64,000 nt of DNA. Origin: Eucommia ulmoides (Eukaryota; Streptophyta; Magnoliopsida; Garryales; Eucommiaceae). The DNA is taken from contig CM028335.1 of the NCBI GenBank assembly GCA_016647705.1, forward strand, positions 37,454,712 to 37,518,711, written 5' to 3'. Both the position numbers and the translations under genes were made by a program. The notes below the pieces were generated by a model. That model did not search any database, was not told where the DNA came from, and saw only the letters and a program-made list of their open reading frames with translations. This document shows, piece after piece, positions 11,361-21,791 of this stretch; the stretch's first letter is position 1; every line of letters starts with the position of its first letter.

Positions 11361-11514
11361 TTACAGATTATATTATATAAACAGATTATAATATATATAC
11401 ATTTAAGCATCTATTAATCTATTATCTATTATAATATATAATATAAATAGATTATAGTAGATTATATATATAATAATATATAATATATAAATAGATTATA
11501 ATATATATAGATGT

Positions 11515-11601
11515 TGTATATATCAAAAGACATCCAACGGTTACGAATATCTAGAGACATCGGACGGCTGTGAATGTAAATGAGCTGATTTATTATATAG
11601 A
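11515..11601 (-). other. Helitron 5' terminus
   Basis: Read from 11601 on the minus strand, the sequence starts TCTATATAATAAATCAGC, preceded by A. Two copies of a CCGT-(C/T)-GGATGTC motif follow within 80 bp (ACAGCCGTCCGATGTC and TAACCGTTGGATGTC). TC at the 5' tip and A-T target flanks are Helitron hallmarks. A close relative of the same end is present at 14631 on the plus strand. Confidence 0.75.
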
Positions 11602-11674
11602 TATCACAATATGCAACATTAAAGACGAGAAAATAACACAGAATATCATTTAAAATATTTTTGATATTAAAAAT

Positions 11675-12686
11675 TGGTTAATACATCGAGTTGGTCTCGT
11701 CAGTTGACACGTGAGTTTTTCTTGTTGAGGTGGAGGTGACGGTTCCTAAATCTAGTCCTTTTAAGTCAACGGTTCTCAAATGTCCCGAAGTTCGAGATCA
11801 TTTTACGTTCGATCCGTGTTGAGCTCCAAGCTTGTACCTACACAAGTACCCACTGGAATTTTGTTTGGTGAAACTTCTCCGGCATGAGAGTAAGAGTTCG
11901 GGGGGATAAGACAATAAATATGCTTCAAATAGTTGTTCAGTATTACCTTTTGGCATTGAATACCCTGGCTTTTATAGGTGGAGAACTTGATTAGGGCTGC
12001 AGAATTAAGGGGCTCAAGCTCACTTAATTACCGTAACTTGACACGTGGCTAGTGAGCGAGCCCATGTGGAGATTAAGCTTCTAGGCTTGGACTTTTGGCC
12101 CATTAAGGAGAGCCCATGGGCCAGCCGAACATGGCTTAGGGGAATCGGCTCGGCCTATGATGTCGACGGTGTTGAGACAAGTAGTTTCTTCCCCCGGGGG
12201 TGATTACGGATCGCCCATGCTCTATGCAGATGTCTAGGCTGAGCAGGGGATAGTCGACATGGGGAAGGAAAGATCCTGAGTCTGGCCCGACTTCCTAGGG
12301 TCTTTCATGAAGCGAACCAAGTAGGGGATGTTTGAGGAGCCCTTCTCGGCAGACGATCTTTTCCTCCGATCCTCTTAGCCCAGTATGGCCATTTAGGCAC
12401 CCCATATCGACGATTCCGACCAGAGGCAGCTCGGGGACTGAGCTAGGGGCCTTGAGGTCAGGGTGTCCAGCTTAGGCCAGGACTAATAGTTCTTCTTGGA
12501 TGAGGACCGACTAGGGTCAGCATGGAAGCTTTGGTCGAATGGATCTCCATAGGCTTCTCCATTGAAAAAACCCGACCTGAGGGTGCTCAGATGGCTAGGT
12601 CAGCCATTTCGTCAAGCTTGGTCAAAATCTCCATCCACGTGTAGAGTCTTGAGCGGATTTCCTGAGGATGACCAAATTTTCCCACA
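11675..12686 (-). repeat. LTR-like block, minus strand
   Basis: Its base composition is clearly more balanced than its surroundings. On the minus strand it begins TGTGGGAAAATTTGGTCATC (12686). It carries a TATA box (CACCTATAAAAGCC, about 11966-11979) with some 300 bp downstream, ending near TTAACCAA at 11675. TG start, TATA position and length fit a solo LTR. I could not match 5-bp target duplications (TCAAA on one side, AAAAT on the other), so the boundaries are soft and it may be a truncated LTR. Confidence 0.4.
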
Positions 12687-12789
12687 TCAAATATAATAAT
12701 ATTTGCCACTCAAAATAATTGTGTGCACTATACCAAAAAAAAAAAAAAAACTAATTGTAGAAATATTACAACTTATGATGAGAAAACTA

Positions 12790-13825
12790 TTTTGTTAAAA
12801 GAGTATATTTCATTGACCTCTCTTATCATTTTGTATTATACCAGATATTTCTCCTATTATTTTGCAAATACTAGAGACCTTACATATCTTTTTACTCAAA
12901 CACCATTTACTTTCCTTTGGACAAAAATGCCCTTAGGTTATTTTTACAAAAAATTCATTAGCACCCCCATATTTTTAAAATTATATTTTTTATCCTTAAC
13001 TTTTTAAATAATAATATTTACCTCTCACCACTACCCAACTCCCATTGCTACCGCCACCGTCCAACTCCCACTATCCACCGCCACCGCCACCTCCTACGGC
13101 TGCCACCACCCACTACCCTCTGCCACTTCCCACCGCCGCCACCTAACACCACCTCCCACCGCCACCTATTGCCACCGCCCAACTCCCATCACCACCCATC
13201 GTCGCCACCACTGCCACCACCAACCCCCACCACCATCGGAGAGAGAGAGAGAGAAAAGGGTTAATGAAAGGGTTAATTTTTTTTTTTTTAATGAAATGGT
13301 TAAAAAAAAATATATTTTTTAAAATGGGGGTGGGAAGTGGCGGTAGGAGGTGGTGGGTTGCGGCGGTGGGTGGTGGTGAAGGGTGGTAGGTGGTGGCCGC
13401 GGTAGGAAGTGGCAGTAGGAGGTGGCGGTGGGTGGTAGGTGGCCACGGCGGCGGTGGGAGGTGGCCGAGGGTGGTGGGTGACAGCGGTGGGAGGTGGTGT
13501 TAGGTGGGTGGTGGCGATGGGAGGTGGTGGGAGGCGGCGGTGGGTGGTGGGAGTTGGCGGTGGCGGTGGCGGTTGGGTGGTGGTGAGAGGTAAATATAAT
13601 TATTTAAAAAATTAAAGGTAAAAAATATAATTTTAAAAATATAAGGGTGGTAATGATTTTTTTTTAAAATAATCTAAGATCAATTTTGTTCAAAGGGAGG
13701 TAAGTGGTGTTTGAACAAAAAGATAAGAAAAATTTTTTATATTTATAAAATAACAGGAGAAATATCTGGTATAGTATAAAATGAAAGAAGAGATGAATGT
13801 TATATAGCTTTAGTTAAAATGATGG
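12790..13825. mobile_element. Foldback element, about 1 kb, CCACC/GGTGG-rich core
   Basis: Left and right arms are long inverted repeats. The left reads TATACCAGATATTTCTCCTA at about 12838-12857. The right reads its complement AGGAGAAATATCTGGTATAG at about 13755-13774. Matching continues inward for some 250 bp on each side (the ACCTCTCACCACTACCCAAC region near 13020 pairs with GGGTGGTGGTGAGAGGT near 13574). The core is CCACCGCCACC-type repeats on the left and GGTGGTGGCGG on the right. No ORF encodes a transposase. Long subterminal inverted repeats without coding sequence suggest a non-autonomous foldback or Mutator-like element. A decayed relative is at 48865-49330. Confidence 0.7.
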
Positions 13826-14630
13826 AGACCAAACGCTAAAGCAATTTGAACAAAGAGAGAGAACATGACATAGGCATTTGAATCCTAAAAGACGCGACCA
13901 TAGAGGCATGATCCATTATCATGTTTTGCACAGCATTCATTTTGCCATGTGGGAATACTTTTAATCCGTGAGACATAATACTTGTGAAAAAGACACCAAA
14001 TAATATTGAAGAGGTTCGTGAAAATATGGATAGAGTTCAAAATACCATCTCAATCCAAAGATGGTAAAGATTTGAGGATAATACATTATCTCTGCTACCG
14101 GTCAAGTGCATAATGTTGCATGATAATCAAATTAAAGATCCATTAAGTTGAAAACTACTAAATCAAAGAGAAGGCCAATATATAAACCAAATGAGTTTAT
14201 TAAATGCGTTAATTGATAGCATCCATATGTGCTTATGTGGGACTAAAAAGAAACATCCCCAAGTTTAATATAATCCTTAAACAATAAGCACCACATTATG
14301 ATCAGAATGGATTATATTCAGAACTTACATTTGAAACGTACACCATTCTCTCCCAAGATTAGACTGTGCTTCAAACTCTGGCCGTGCTGATTAGGTTGGG
14401 TTTGGAATAGAAACAGAAGCATAAACAAAAATATAAAAACAGAAATATTAATTTGAAAGAGAAAAACTACGAAAAAACACAGAAATCATGGAACATAAAC
14501 ACTGAAGAAAATAACTCAATAGAAATTTGGGAATAAAAATTCATTTTCTAACCATACATCTCTACCAATGCATGTATACACAAACCCTATAAATTTGGGC
14601 GTTAATTATGCATTTGAAAAAGACCATTTA
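13826..14630. other. Non-coding stretch, nothing recognised
   Basis: AT-rich sequence with no convincing ORF. A short GAAACAGAAGCATAAAC-type A-rich patch near 14405-14500 is reminiscent of the hexamer repeats in the first Helitron. Confidence 0.5.
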
Positions 14631-15066
14631 TCTACACAATATATCAGGTTAAAAATAAAGACAACCGTTGGATCAGAGACAAATCTCTCTATATTTTTGA
14701 ACCGTTAGATAATTTTCTTACACATATCAATTAATCCTAATTAGGGTTAACTGCGCCGCCTCTCGCGTCTCCTCCATCTCTCAACATCTCCTTATGCCAC
14801 CTCTCTCTCATCTATCCTCTCTCTCATCCTTTCTAAGCTTTAGCTCTCGTCTCTCTGTCTCTCTCACTCTCAACTTCTCCTCTTTTTCTCACTATGTGCC
14901 TTTCTACTCTTTGCAAGCCGCGGCCTTCACCCCCAACTCTCTCTGCCGAGCCTTCATCTCTTTTGTTCATCGCCTTCCTAAGTCGATTATCCTATCTAAC
15001 TCCAATCATTGCAATCATTGTCACCATCTTTGTGAAATCATCTATGTTGGCCCAAAGAGCTACCCA
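14631..15066 (+). mobile_element. Second Helitron 5' end with gene-like fragment, truncated
   Basis: The plus strand at 14631, after an A, reads TCTACACAATATATCAGG. AACCGTTGGATC and GAACCGTTAGAT follow within 75 bp. This parallels the 5' terminus of the Helitron ending at 11601 (TCTATATAATAAATCAGC plus CCGTYSGAT motifs). From about 14740 there is CT-rich leader-like sequence and a 106-codon open frame (14794-15114). Its product is Ser/Leu/Phe-rich and unrecognised, so a captured gene leader is more likely than a gene. The copia element starts at 15067, and I find no matching 3' Helitron end afterwards. Confidence 0.5.
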
Positions 15067-15306
15067 TGTTGGATTATAGAGCGGGTCGAGTCGACTCGTG
15101 GAGCGTCCACATAGGCACCACGATTTATGGAGAGTCACCATGTGAATGGGTGCACCTCTTGGTTTTAACGATTACGTCTTTTCGATAGACACCCGTTGGA
15201 ATAGACATACCCTTTCGGTATGTACCCATTAGAACGGACACATCGTTTGAGATTTTCTCTTTAAATGTGCGTTGATACATCAAGGTCTCTATCCCATCAG
15301 GTTACA
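15067..15306 (+). repeat. copia 5' LTR
   Basis: A 240-bp LTR, TG...CA, 90-odd percent identical by eye to the copy at 17693-17932. It contains the CTTTAAATGTGCGTTGATAC region where the right LTR has CTATAAATATTCG, i.e. the likely TATA box has been mutated in this copy. Confidence 0.85.
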
Positions 15307-15315
15307 CTCAAAAAG

Positions 15316-16551
15316 AGGATCTATTCAATGTTAAAACTGTTTTTATCAATGGAGAACTAGATGAGGAGATCTACATGGATCAACCTATTGGTTTTGTGGC
15401 CAAGGGACAAGAGCGCAAAGTGTGCAAGCTAAAACGTTCCATTTATGGCCTAAAACAATAATCTAGACAATGGTACCTCAAATTTCATCAAGCTATAATT
15501 ACTTTTGGCTTTAACATGATTGAGGAAAATCATTGTGTTTATATAAAGTAGTCGGAGAAGGGTTTCATTATCCTTACTTTGTATATAAACGATATTTTAT
15601 TGGTAAGAAATGACATAGAGATGATTGTCTCATCTAAAGAGTGGTTGTCCTTTACTTTTGATATAAAGGACATGGGTGAAGTAAATTATGTACTTGGTGT
15701 TAAAATTATTCGAGACCGTTCTAAGAAACTTCTTGCTTTGTCTCAAGATACTTATATCAGGAAGGTACTTGAACGATTTCGAATGCATGATGCTAAGCCT
15801 ATAGATACTCCTGTTGAGAAAGGTAGTACCTTGAGTTTTGATTTTTATCCTAGAACTAATACTGAAAAAGATGAGATGTCCCGTATACCATATGCAAGTG
15901 CAATTAAAAGCCTAATGTATGCCATGATGTGTACACGACTAGACATATGATATGCTATAGGGTTGGTTAGTCATTTCCAGAACAATCTAGGAATTGTTCA
16001 TTGGAGAGCAGTTAAAAGGATCTTGCGGTACCTTCGTGGAACCGCAGACTATATGCTTTGCTATCGTGGTGGAAATATACATTTGCAAGGATATAGTGAT
16101 ACAGATTGGAGTAGTGACTTGGACGAACGTAACTTGATTAAGGATATGTTTACTCAGCAACGGTGCTATTTTGTGGTCTAGCAAAAACCAATCCTGCATA
16201 GCACTATCCACTATAGAAGCATAATATGTTGCTTGTGCTTCAATAGTTCAAGAGGCTGTTTGGTTAAAAAGATTTTTAGAAAGTCTTGAGATAGTACCAC
16301 ATTCTGCAGATCCTGTAACCATACATTGTGATAGTATGGCTGCTCTCGCATATGTCAAGGATCCTAAATATCATGGAAAGACAAAGCATATTCAGACTCG
16401 ATATCACTACATCCGAGATAGAGTCTCACATGGAGAAGTGGTATTCAAGCATATATCTATGAGTAAAATGGTGGTTAATCCCTTAACCAAACCTATTTCT
16501 AAAGATTTGTTCCAATCTCATGTAAGGTCTTTGGGTTTTCGTAGATTGTAA
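15316..16551 (+). pseudogene. copia pol remnant: reverse transcriptase and RNase H
   Basis: Translation from about 15316 gives the C-terminal half of copia reverse transcriptase (DEEIYMDQPIGF, KVCKLKRSIYGLKQ, then LYINDILLVRND near 15574-15610). The connection and RNase H follow (FQNNLGIVHWRAVKRILRYLRGTA, in pieces; HCDSMAALAYVKDP near 16330-16370; final motif LTKPISKDLF near 16480-16510). The catalytic YxDD box reads YIND, so the first metal-binding Asp is lost. In-frame stops occur near 15461, 15550, 15948 and 16179, and at least one frameshift lies near 16190-16330. It is non-functional. The clade within copia was not resolved. Confidence 0.85.
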
Positions 16552-17682
16552 AAGATATGTTTGATTTATTGGCTTCAAATATTTGTACCACAATGCACAT
16601 TTACAATTTCATACTCTATTTGCATTTATTAAAAGTATGATAAATGATTTAAGATATTTGCTATAGCACACATTTTACCATAATGGTAGATGTCACTAGG
16701 CTAAATGGTCGGCTACTCACACAGCAACCAGCCTCGGTGCTAAGATAGCATGCGAGATAAGACTTTAGAATTCTAAAGATTGAGTTAGAGAATTCTTTAC
16801 AATGTCGCCTTGGACGAGCCAAGATGAGGTTTATGAAAAATCGAACATGAAAGTTTCTCACACTTCATGTAGCTTGAAAATAGCTGAATGTGAGATTTCA
16901 AGTGAATACTCGAGAAAATACCAGCTTGAAGTTCTCAAGTCAATAACTTATGTAGTGATTGGACTTAGATTCGTACAGTAATTTAGATTAACATCCTCAT
17001 TTTCTTTTGTGAGTATAATACCATAACATGTAAAATCATACTACATGTGCTTTAAGACGACCACATAGGGAGTGAGAAATGGATTTCTTCTTTCTTACTG
17101 TGTGAGCCCTGTATATATATGTGTGTGTGTGTGTGTAGATCACTAATAATGATCTAATTGTGCCCTTATGACTTTGAACTATGTTATGATTCAGAAATTT
17201 GATGTTGTTATTTTAGCTTGTTATCCTATAGCCATGAATGATGCGGTCTAAAGGGACATGTCTAAGAAAGCAGTCAAATAGAAGTTGAGTAACATGAGGA
17301 TCAAAGGAAGACAATTTAGTAACACATCTTGTGAAAATTGCAGTGTAAGGTGCTTAATGGTGGCCACCACATATAAAGTTATTTTTCAAAATTATATTAT
17401 ATTTTTTGAAAATAAGCACGCTACTGCAAAAGGAGATTAAGCATGTTCTGAGTTTTAAACTCTGGAGGGGTTATAAATGCTTAATTTGATGTCACTGAAT
17501 TAATCTGGGGCATAGACGAGTATTTTATTTTGCAGCGGGATGTTGCCATGTTAGTTTGATAGAAACTTAATATGGTGCTCCCACATTGTTTGAAGACTCA
17601 GTCGTACACACCACTAACCTGTATGAAGAGGGTAAGATGCATGAGTTTAAAGAGAAAAATACATTTGGTGCCCATTATGTCT

Positions 17683-17692
17683 AAGTGGGAGA
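17683..17692 (+). other. copia polypurine tract
   Basis: AAGTGGGAGA directly abuts the 3' LTR, the normal position for plus-strand priming during reverse transcription. Confidence 0.75.
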
Positions 17693-17932
17693 TGTTGGAT
17701 CATGGAGCAGGTCGGGTCGACCTATGGAGCGTCCACATGGGCCCCATGATTCATGGAGAGTCACTATGTGAATGGGTGCACCTCTTGATCTTAAGGATCA
17801 CGTCTTTTTAATAGACACCCGTTGGAATGGACATACCCTTTTAGTATGTACCCATTGGAAAAGACACATCCTTTGAGATTTTCTCTATAAATATTCGTTG
17901 ATACATCAAGGTCTCTATCTCATCAGATTACA
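17693..17932 (+). repeat. copia 3' LTR
   Basis: A 240-bp LTR starting TGTTGGATCATGGAGC directly after the polypurine tract and ending CAGATTACA. CTATAAATATTCG near 17884-17896 is a plausible TATA box. Confidence 0.85.
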
Positions 17933-18199
17933 GATAATTTGAGTGGCCTTGGTTAGTGAATGTGTGAATATTATCGAAAAATATTCTAGTAGTATTTTTC
18001 TTACTGACGAGAAAAGAAACGAGAAACGAGTTGTAAACGAGTTTGCTGAATCCGAAAGGAACGCTTCCGGTTTTATGTTTCCGCATAAGTTTACAACCCA
18101 AGAGGGAGGGGAGGTAAGTACATTGGGTAGTTATTAAATTTAAATAATTAAGTCATTTAAACACAAATAATCAATTTCTCTAAATCAAATATTATCTTG
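17933..18199. other. Flank of copia element, nothing recognised
   Basis: A 64-codon open frame (17943-18137) has no recognisable motif and is probably fortuitous. Confidence 0.4.
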
Positions 18200-20060
18200 T
18201 TACACAGTGAAAATGTGTTTAATACTAAATGTATACCTAAACACAATATATGAAAATAAATAATGCAGCACACAAGAATTTATCCTGATTCGATAAGTTA
18301 CTCTTACCTATGTCCAGTCCCCCGAGTTCCACGGAGATTCGCAATCCACTAAACCCCTTAATTCCTTTACTAGGTAACAGCCAAACTCTTACAATTCTTG
18401 ATTATTTTTACAAGCTCAGAATTAACCTTTACAATTCCCTGATTCTTTTCACATGCTAAGAATCAACCTATTACTCTCTCACTTATCATTTTCATTGGTT
18501 TAGGATGAACTTTTACAAATCACTTTTTAAAGGCTGAATTAAAATCTAGTTCTTTTTGTGGGAAAAGAATAACTTAATATTTTTACAGAACAAAAATGAA
18601 ACCCTAATATTTTTCACAAAAAAAAGATCGAAACCTAACTACCTTGACTAGACATTGGCCCAAACGTATCTAATCCTCTCAAACTCACAAATATAAAATA
18701 TGTAATTTTCTTCCTACAAGGAGTTTCTACCAACTCAATATTGATATACTCAATTAATGGCCCGAATAATTACTACATGATGGATACAATATGAGGCAAA
18801 TAAATCTGATCAAATAATAAAGTGGGTAACACAAATTAAGCACGTAATCACATAATCAAGCAAAAAACCATTTAAAAGATTTTCAAGTTTTTAAGTTCAA
18901 AAGGATTTTCTAAATAATCCTAAACCAAACAATCAATATAAATATATCTTAGAAAGCAAATACCAAGACTTGGAAGGATCTCACCGAGAAACACCGAAGA
19001 CAAGATGGATATTGCAATTAGAACTCAAACCGGTGACGTCTAATAGCAAGTTCTTTAGATCAAGAACTTGAATAAAATCTCTCGTAGAAATCTCAATAAT
19101 AATATCACTCTTATAAAAACTCAAAAGTGATTTTCTTGATGTGTTTTTAAATAAACCTAAAACTAACTCTCAAACGGCTAGTTTTTCAAAGATATGTCAT
19201 ATAATAACACTCTAAGACCCCATATAACATATTCTATCAATATAGGTATGTTTCATTTAAAAATATTATTTGAAACACTCATTTAGGCACATAAAACGTT
19301 TCCATTTTGAAATCCATAAGAATAGGAAGTATTAAACCACTTTAATTAAGAGAATACAAAAATATATGAACCAAATTAATAAGGATCACATAATAAGTCA
19401 TGTATATTTGAATTACACTCAAATATCTCAAATCCCTCTCTTGGAATCATAAAAATTGGATAGCTTTTAACCAAGAGATCAAGTTAGTCAAAATATTAAC
19501 TAAAACAGTCGGTTGATCGGACCTCAACCTTGGACGACCACACTGTGCCAAAGGCTAATATTGACGTTGGCCTTATACCCTGTCAATTGATCGACCCAAG
19601 CAGCGGTTTTCCCAATTTCTTCAATTCAGCCACTGTTTCATTTGATTGACTGACCTAACCCGTCGATTAACCGAATTGATTAGAGTGCTTACTCCTTTAC
19701 TTATTTTAGCCACTATTTCAATCGGTTGACCGATTGTTTTTCTCGGTTGACCGATTAGATCAGTAGGACTTTATTTCTACTCCCAAAACTCATTGTTTTG
19801 ATAAGTCGACTGACAATTTTTCCGGTTGACCGAATTGACCCAAAATACAACATTTTATACTTTAAAATACATTTTTCATTTAGGTCATTTATCAAAACCA
19901 TTTCACATAAGGAGTACATAAAATATCTCATTTTTGGATCTTAAACTTATCATTTATGATTAAGACACACATAGGATTAACTCATTTTATGTGTTGTGTG
20001 TGATTCTAATTCTGGTTGCATTAAGAGTATATAAGCAAAGAGTTTTTTTTTTTTCACCTA
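18200..20060 (-). repeat. LTR-like remnant, non-coding
   Basis: There is no ORF. Near 18280-18340 a stretch with GTCCAGTCCCCCGAGTTCCA is typical of LTR-flanking parts of plant retrotransposons. The repeated words GGTTGACCGATTG and GTTGACCGAATTG (about 19500-19850) are another feature of such LTRs. Boundaries and superfamily are not resolved. Orientation (minus) is a guess from resemblance. Confidence 0.35.
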
Positions 20061-20629
20061 GTTTTCTTCAGCGTCTTTAAAACTCTTTACATCTTCATCA
20101 TGTCCATTTTGTACCCTTTATATTTTCTTCAATGATTATTCTTCTTAATAGAAAACATAGAACTATAAATCTGAAACAATCAATAAAATCATTAGTTCCA
20201 CAAAAAATATCAATACTTAATTAATCATCAAAACCTTGAATTTAACAATCTATTTCTCAGCCTTTCGCTGTCATCTTCGTTCGGATCTTTCTCACCACAT
20301 CTTGTTATCATCGGCGTTCGAAACTTCCTTACTATATCTCTCTGTCATCACCTTTCTATCACTATTCAGATCTTGGGTCTTACCCTGTTCAGATCTAGCA
20401 AAATCATCTCATTCTGGGTCATTGTCATTGACTTTCTTACCTACAATCACCGCCACACTCGATTGCATTAACCACTATTTTTTTGAAATCCAACTTCGAT
20501 TTTTTTGGATTTGTATTCGAGTTACCCAAAATTTTAAAATCTAAATCTTCTAAGATTACAATTCATGCTATCGGCTTCGGCCCCCACCCATCTCCTATGT
20601 TAAAACCCTCAACGTTTATGGTTGGAGTT
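20061..20629. other. Non-coding, CT/TC-rich leader-like patch
   Basis: CT-rich sequence with a 102-codon open frame (20236-20544) lacking recognisable domains. It resembles a gene 5' region or captured fragment. I would not call a gene. Confidence 0.35.
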
Positions 20630-21326
20630 CTCACACCCCCGTTATGCTTTGTCGACCCAACATCATGTCGTAATTGGTAAGTTTTCCTTCATTTCTCACA
20701 CCATTGCTGTGTTCTTTTTCTCATATAATTTGATAGATAAATAATATGAACGTAGCAACCCACGAAATCGACGACGTCCACCGGCCGACGACACCCTTTC
20801 TCTCTCTACTCTCCACTCCGGTGACGACGGCGACCACATCGACACACCTATCTGACCGAACAATCATACACCGGCGACGTTGAACGAACCACACAGAACA
20901 TACACACACACTTTACCGAACGACGACGATGATTGCGCACCACCAGATGAACGACAATCCCACACCCACCGGAGCGAATCGCTCTATTTTTTTCTCTGAA
21001 ATTTGACGACGACACACACCCACACGAAGAACATGAACACATACCCATGCTGCATTTCTATTTTCTGTTTTGAATTTTCGTCGCCGGCGAGCTCTCTTTC
21101 TCTAACCCACCGCCGGCGACGAATACCGACTGTCCGACCCTACTCTCTCTGTTTATTTCTTTTTGTGCTTCTCATTTCCTCCTTTTAGATTGAGTCTGTA
21201 TGTAAGAATATAATGCATGAATCAAGTGGTCTGAAGATTTGATCTAAAAATGCCACGTCTCCCACTTCCCGATTCTTCTCTACCTCCGGCGGATCGTCAT
21301 GGCACACAGCACACACGCACAAATTG

Positions 21327-21368
<42 letters not shown>

Positions 21369-21654
21369 TAAAATGTTTTGTTTAGTTAATCTTTCTCCCC
21401 CTAATTCTTAAAATCCTCTTTTTAGTCCCATATCAACTTCTTTAAAAGTTCTAAAATTGAAATTTTACTCTTTTTAAGTTTCAATTTAAAAAGTTAAATG
21501 CTAATTTTGGATAGAATGTTTTCCTAAATTTTCAATTTGACCCCTAAACTTTTTAATTTGAATTTTTAATGTACTCAAATTCCCCCGAATTTTTCCAATT
21601 ACTCTAAAATGTAACTAAAATGACGTACGTGCTATGATTGAGGTCTTACACCCC
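20630..21654 (-). repeat. LTR remnant, gypsy-type, minus strand
   Basis: The right end (plus GTGCTATGATTGAGGTCTTACA at 21654) matches the end of the solo LTR at 46799 (GTGCTACGATTGAGGTCTTACA). On the minus strand both start TGTAAGACCTCAATC, close to TGTAAGACCCCAATTTCGC of the chromovirus at 33920. The left end near 20630 (TCTCACACCCCCGTTATGC) looks like the GGGGTGTGACA tail of the same LTR superfamily. It contains a (TA)n tract at 21329-21363. Flanking pentamers do not match, so it is probably truncated or recombined. Confidence 0.5.
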
Positions 21655-21717
21655 ACTTTCCCATTTCGTTTTGATAACTTATATATAGAATTAATAAATA
21701 CTATTATTATTATTAAA

Positions 21718-21733
21718 CACACACACACACACA

Positions 21734-21770
<37 letters not shown>
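21718..21770. repeat. (CA)n microsatellite
   Basis: Near-perfect CA run of about 26 units with one CT. The sister LTR has only a short ACACACACAC at 31343-31354, so it expanded after LTR duplication. Confidence 0.95.
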
Positions 21771-21775
<5 letters not shown>

Positions 21776-21791
21776 GCTACTCCTAGCATTG

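Larger units (their letters stand above)
1..11601 (-). mobile_element. Helitron, large, coding, 3' tip outside window
   Basis: Helitrons are rolling-circle transposons. Seen here: a Rep/helicase gene on the minus strand (97-6146). A 5' terminus TCTATATAATAAATCAGC, read on the minus strand from 11601, sits after an A, as expected for insertion between A and T. At the opposite edge the minus strand reads ATGCCCGTGT, which looks like the left arm of the usual 3' GC-rich hairpin, so the CTRR end should lie a few tens of bases outside the window. Upstream of the Rep gene are a gag-like ORF, 3 kb of GAAACA-type repeats and a captured gene 5' end. The coding genes are frameshifted, so this copy is probably not autonomous. 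Whether 6.2-11.6 kb was part of the element at insertion or arrived later is inferred from the position of the 5' terminus. Confidence 0.85.
15067..17932 (+). mobile_element. Ty1/copia retrotransposon, internally deleted
   Basis: Two 240-bp direct repeats (15067-15306 and 17693-17932), both TGTTGG...TTACA, bound a 2.4-kb interior. The interior starts directly in the reverse transcriptase region, so the primer binding site, gag, protease and integrase are missing. A polypurine tract (AAGTGGGAGA) precedes the right LTR. Flanking pentamers differ (ACCCA left, GATAA right), so either the duplication has decayed or the two LTRs derive from a recombination event. The rest of the interior after pol (16552-17682) is 1.1 kb of non-coding 3' region with a (GT)n run near 17119-17138. 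Confidence 0.85.

Noticed and set aside
14794..15114. 106-codon Ser/Leu/Phe-rich ORF
   Set aside because: CT-rich leader-like sequence. The frame runs on into the copia LTR, so it cannot be an independent gene.
20236..20544. 102-codon ORF with hydrophobic character
   Set aside because: No motif, no splice context, low-complexity TC-rich sequence. It was described as a non-coding patch.
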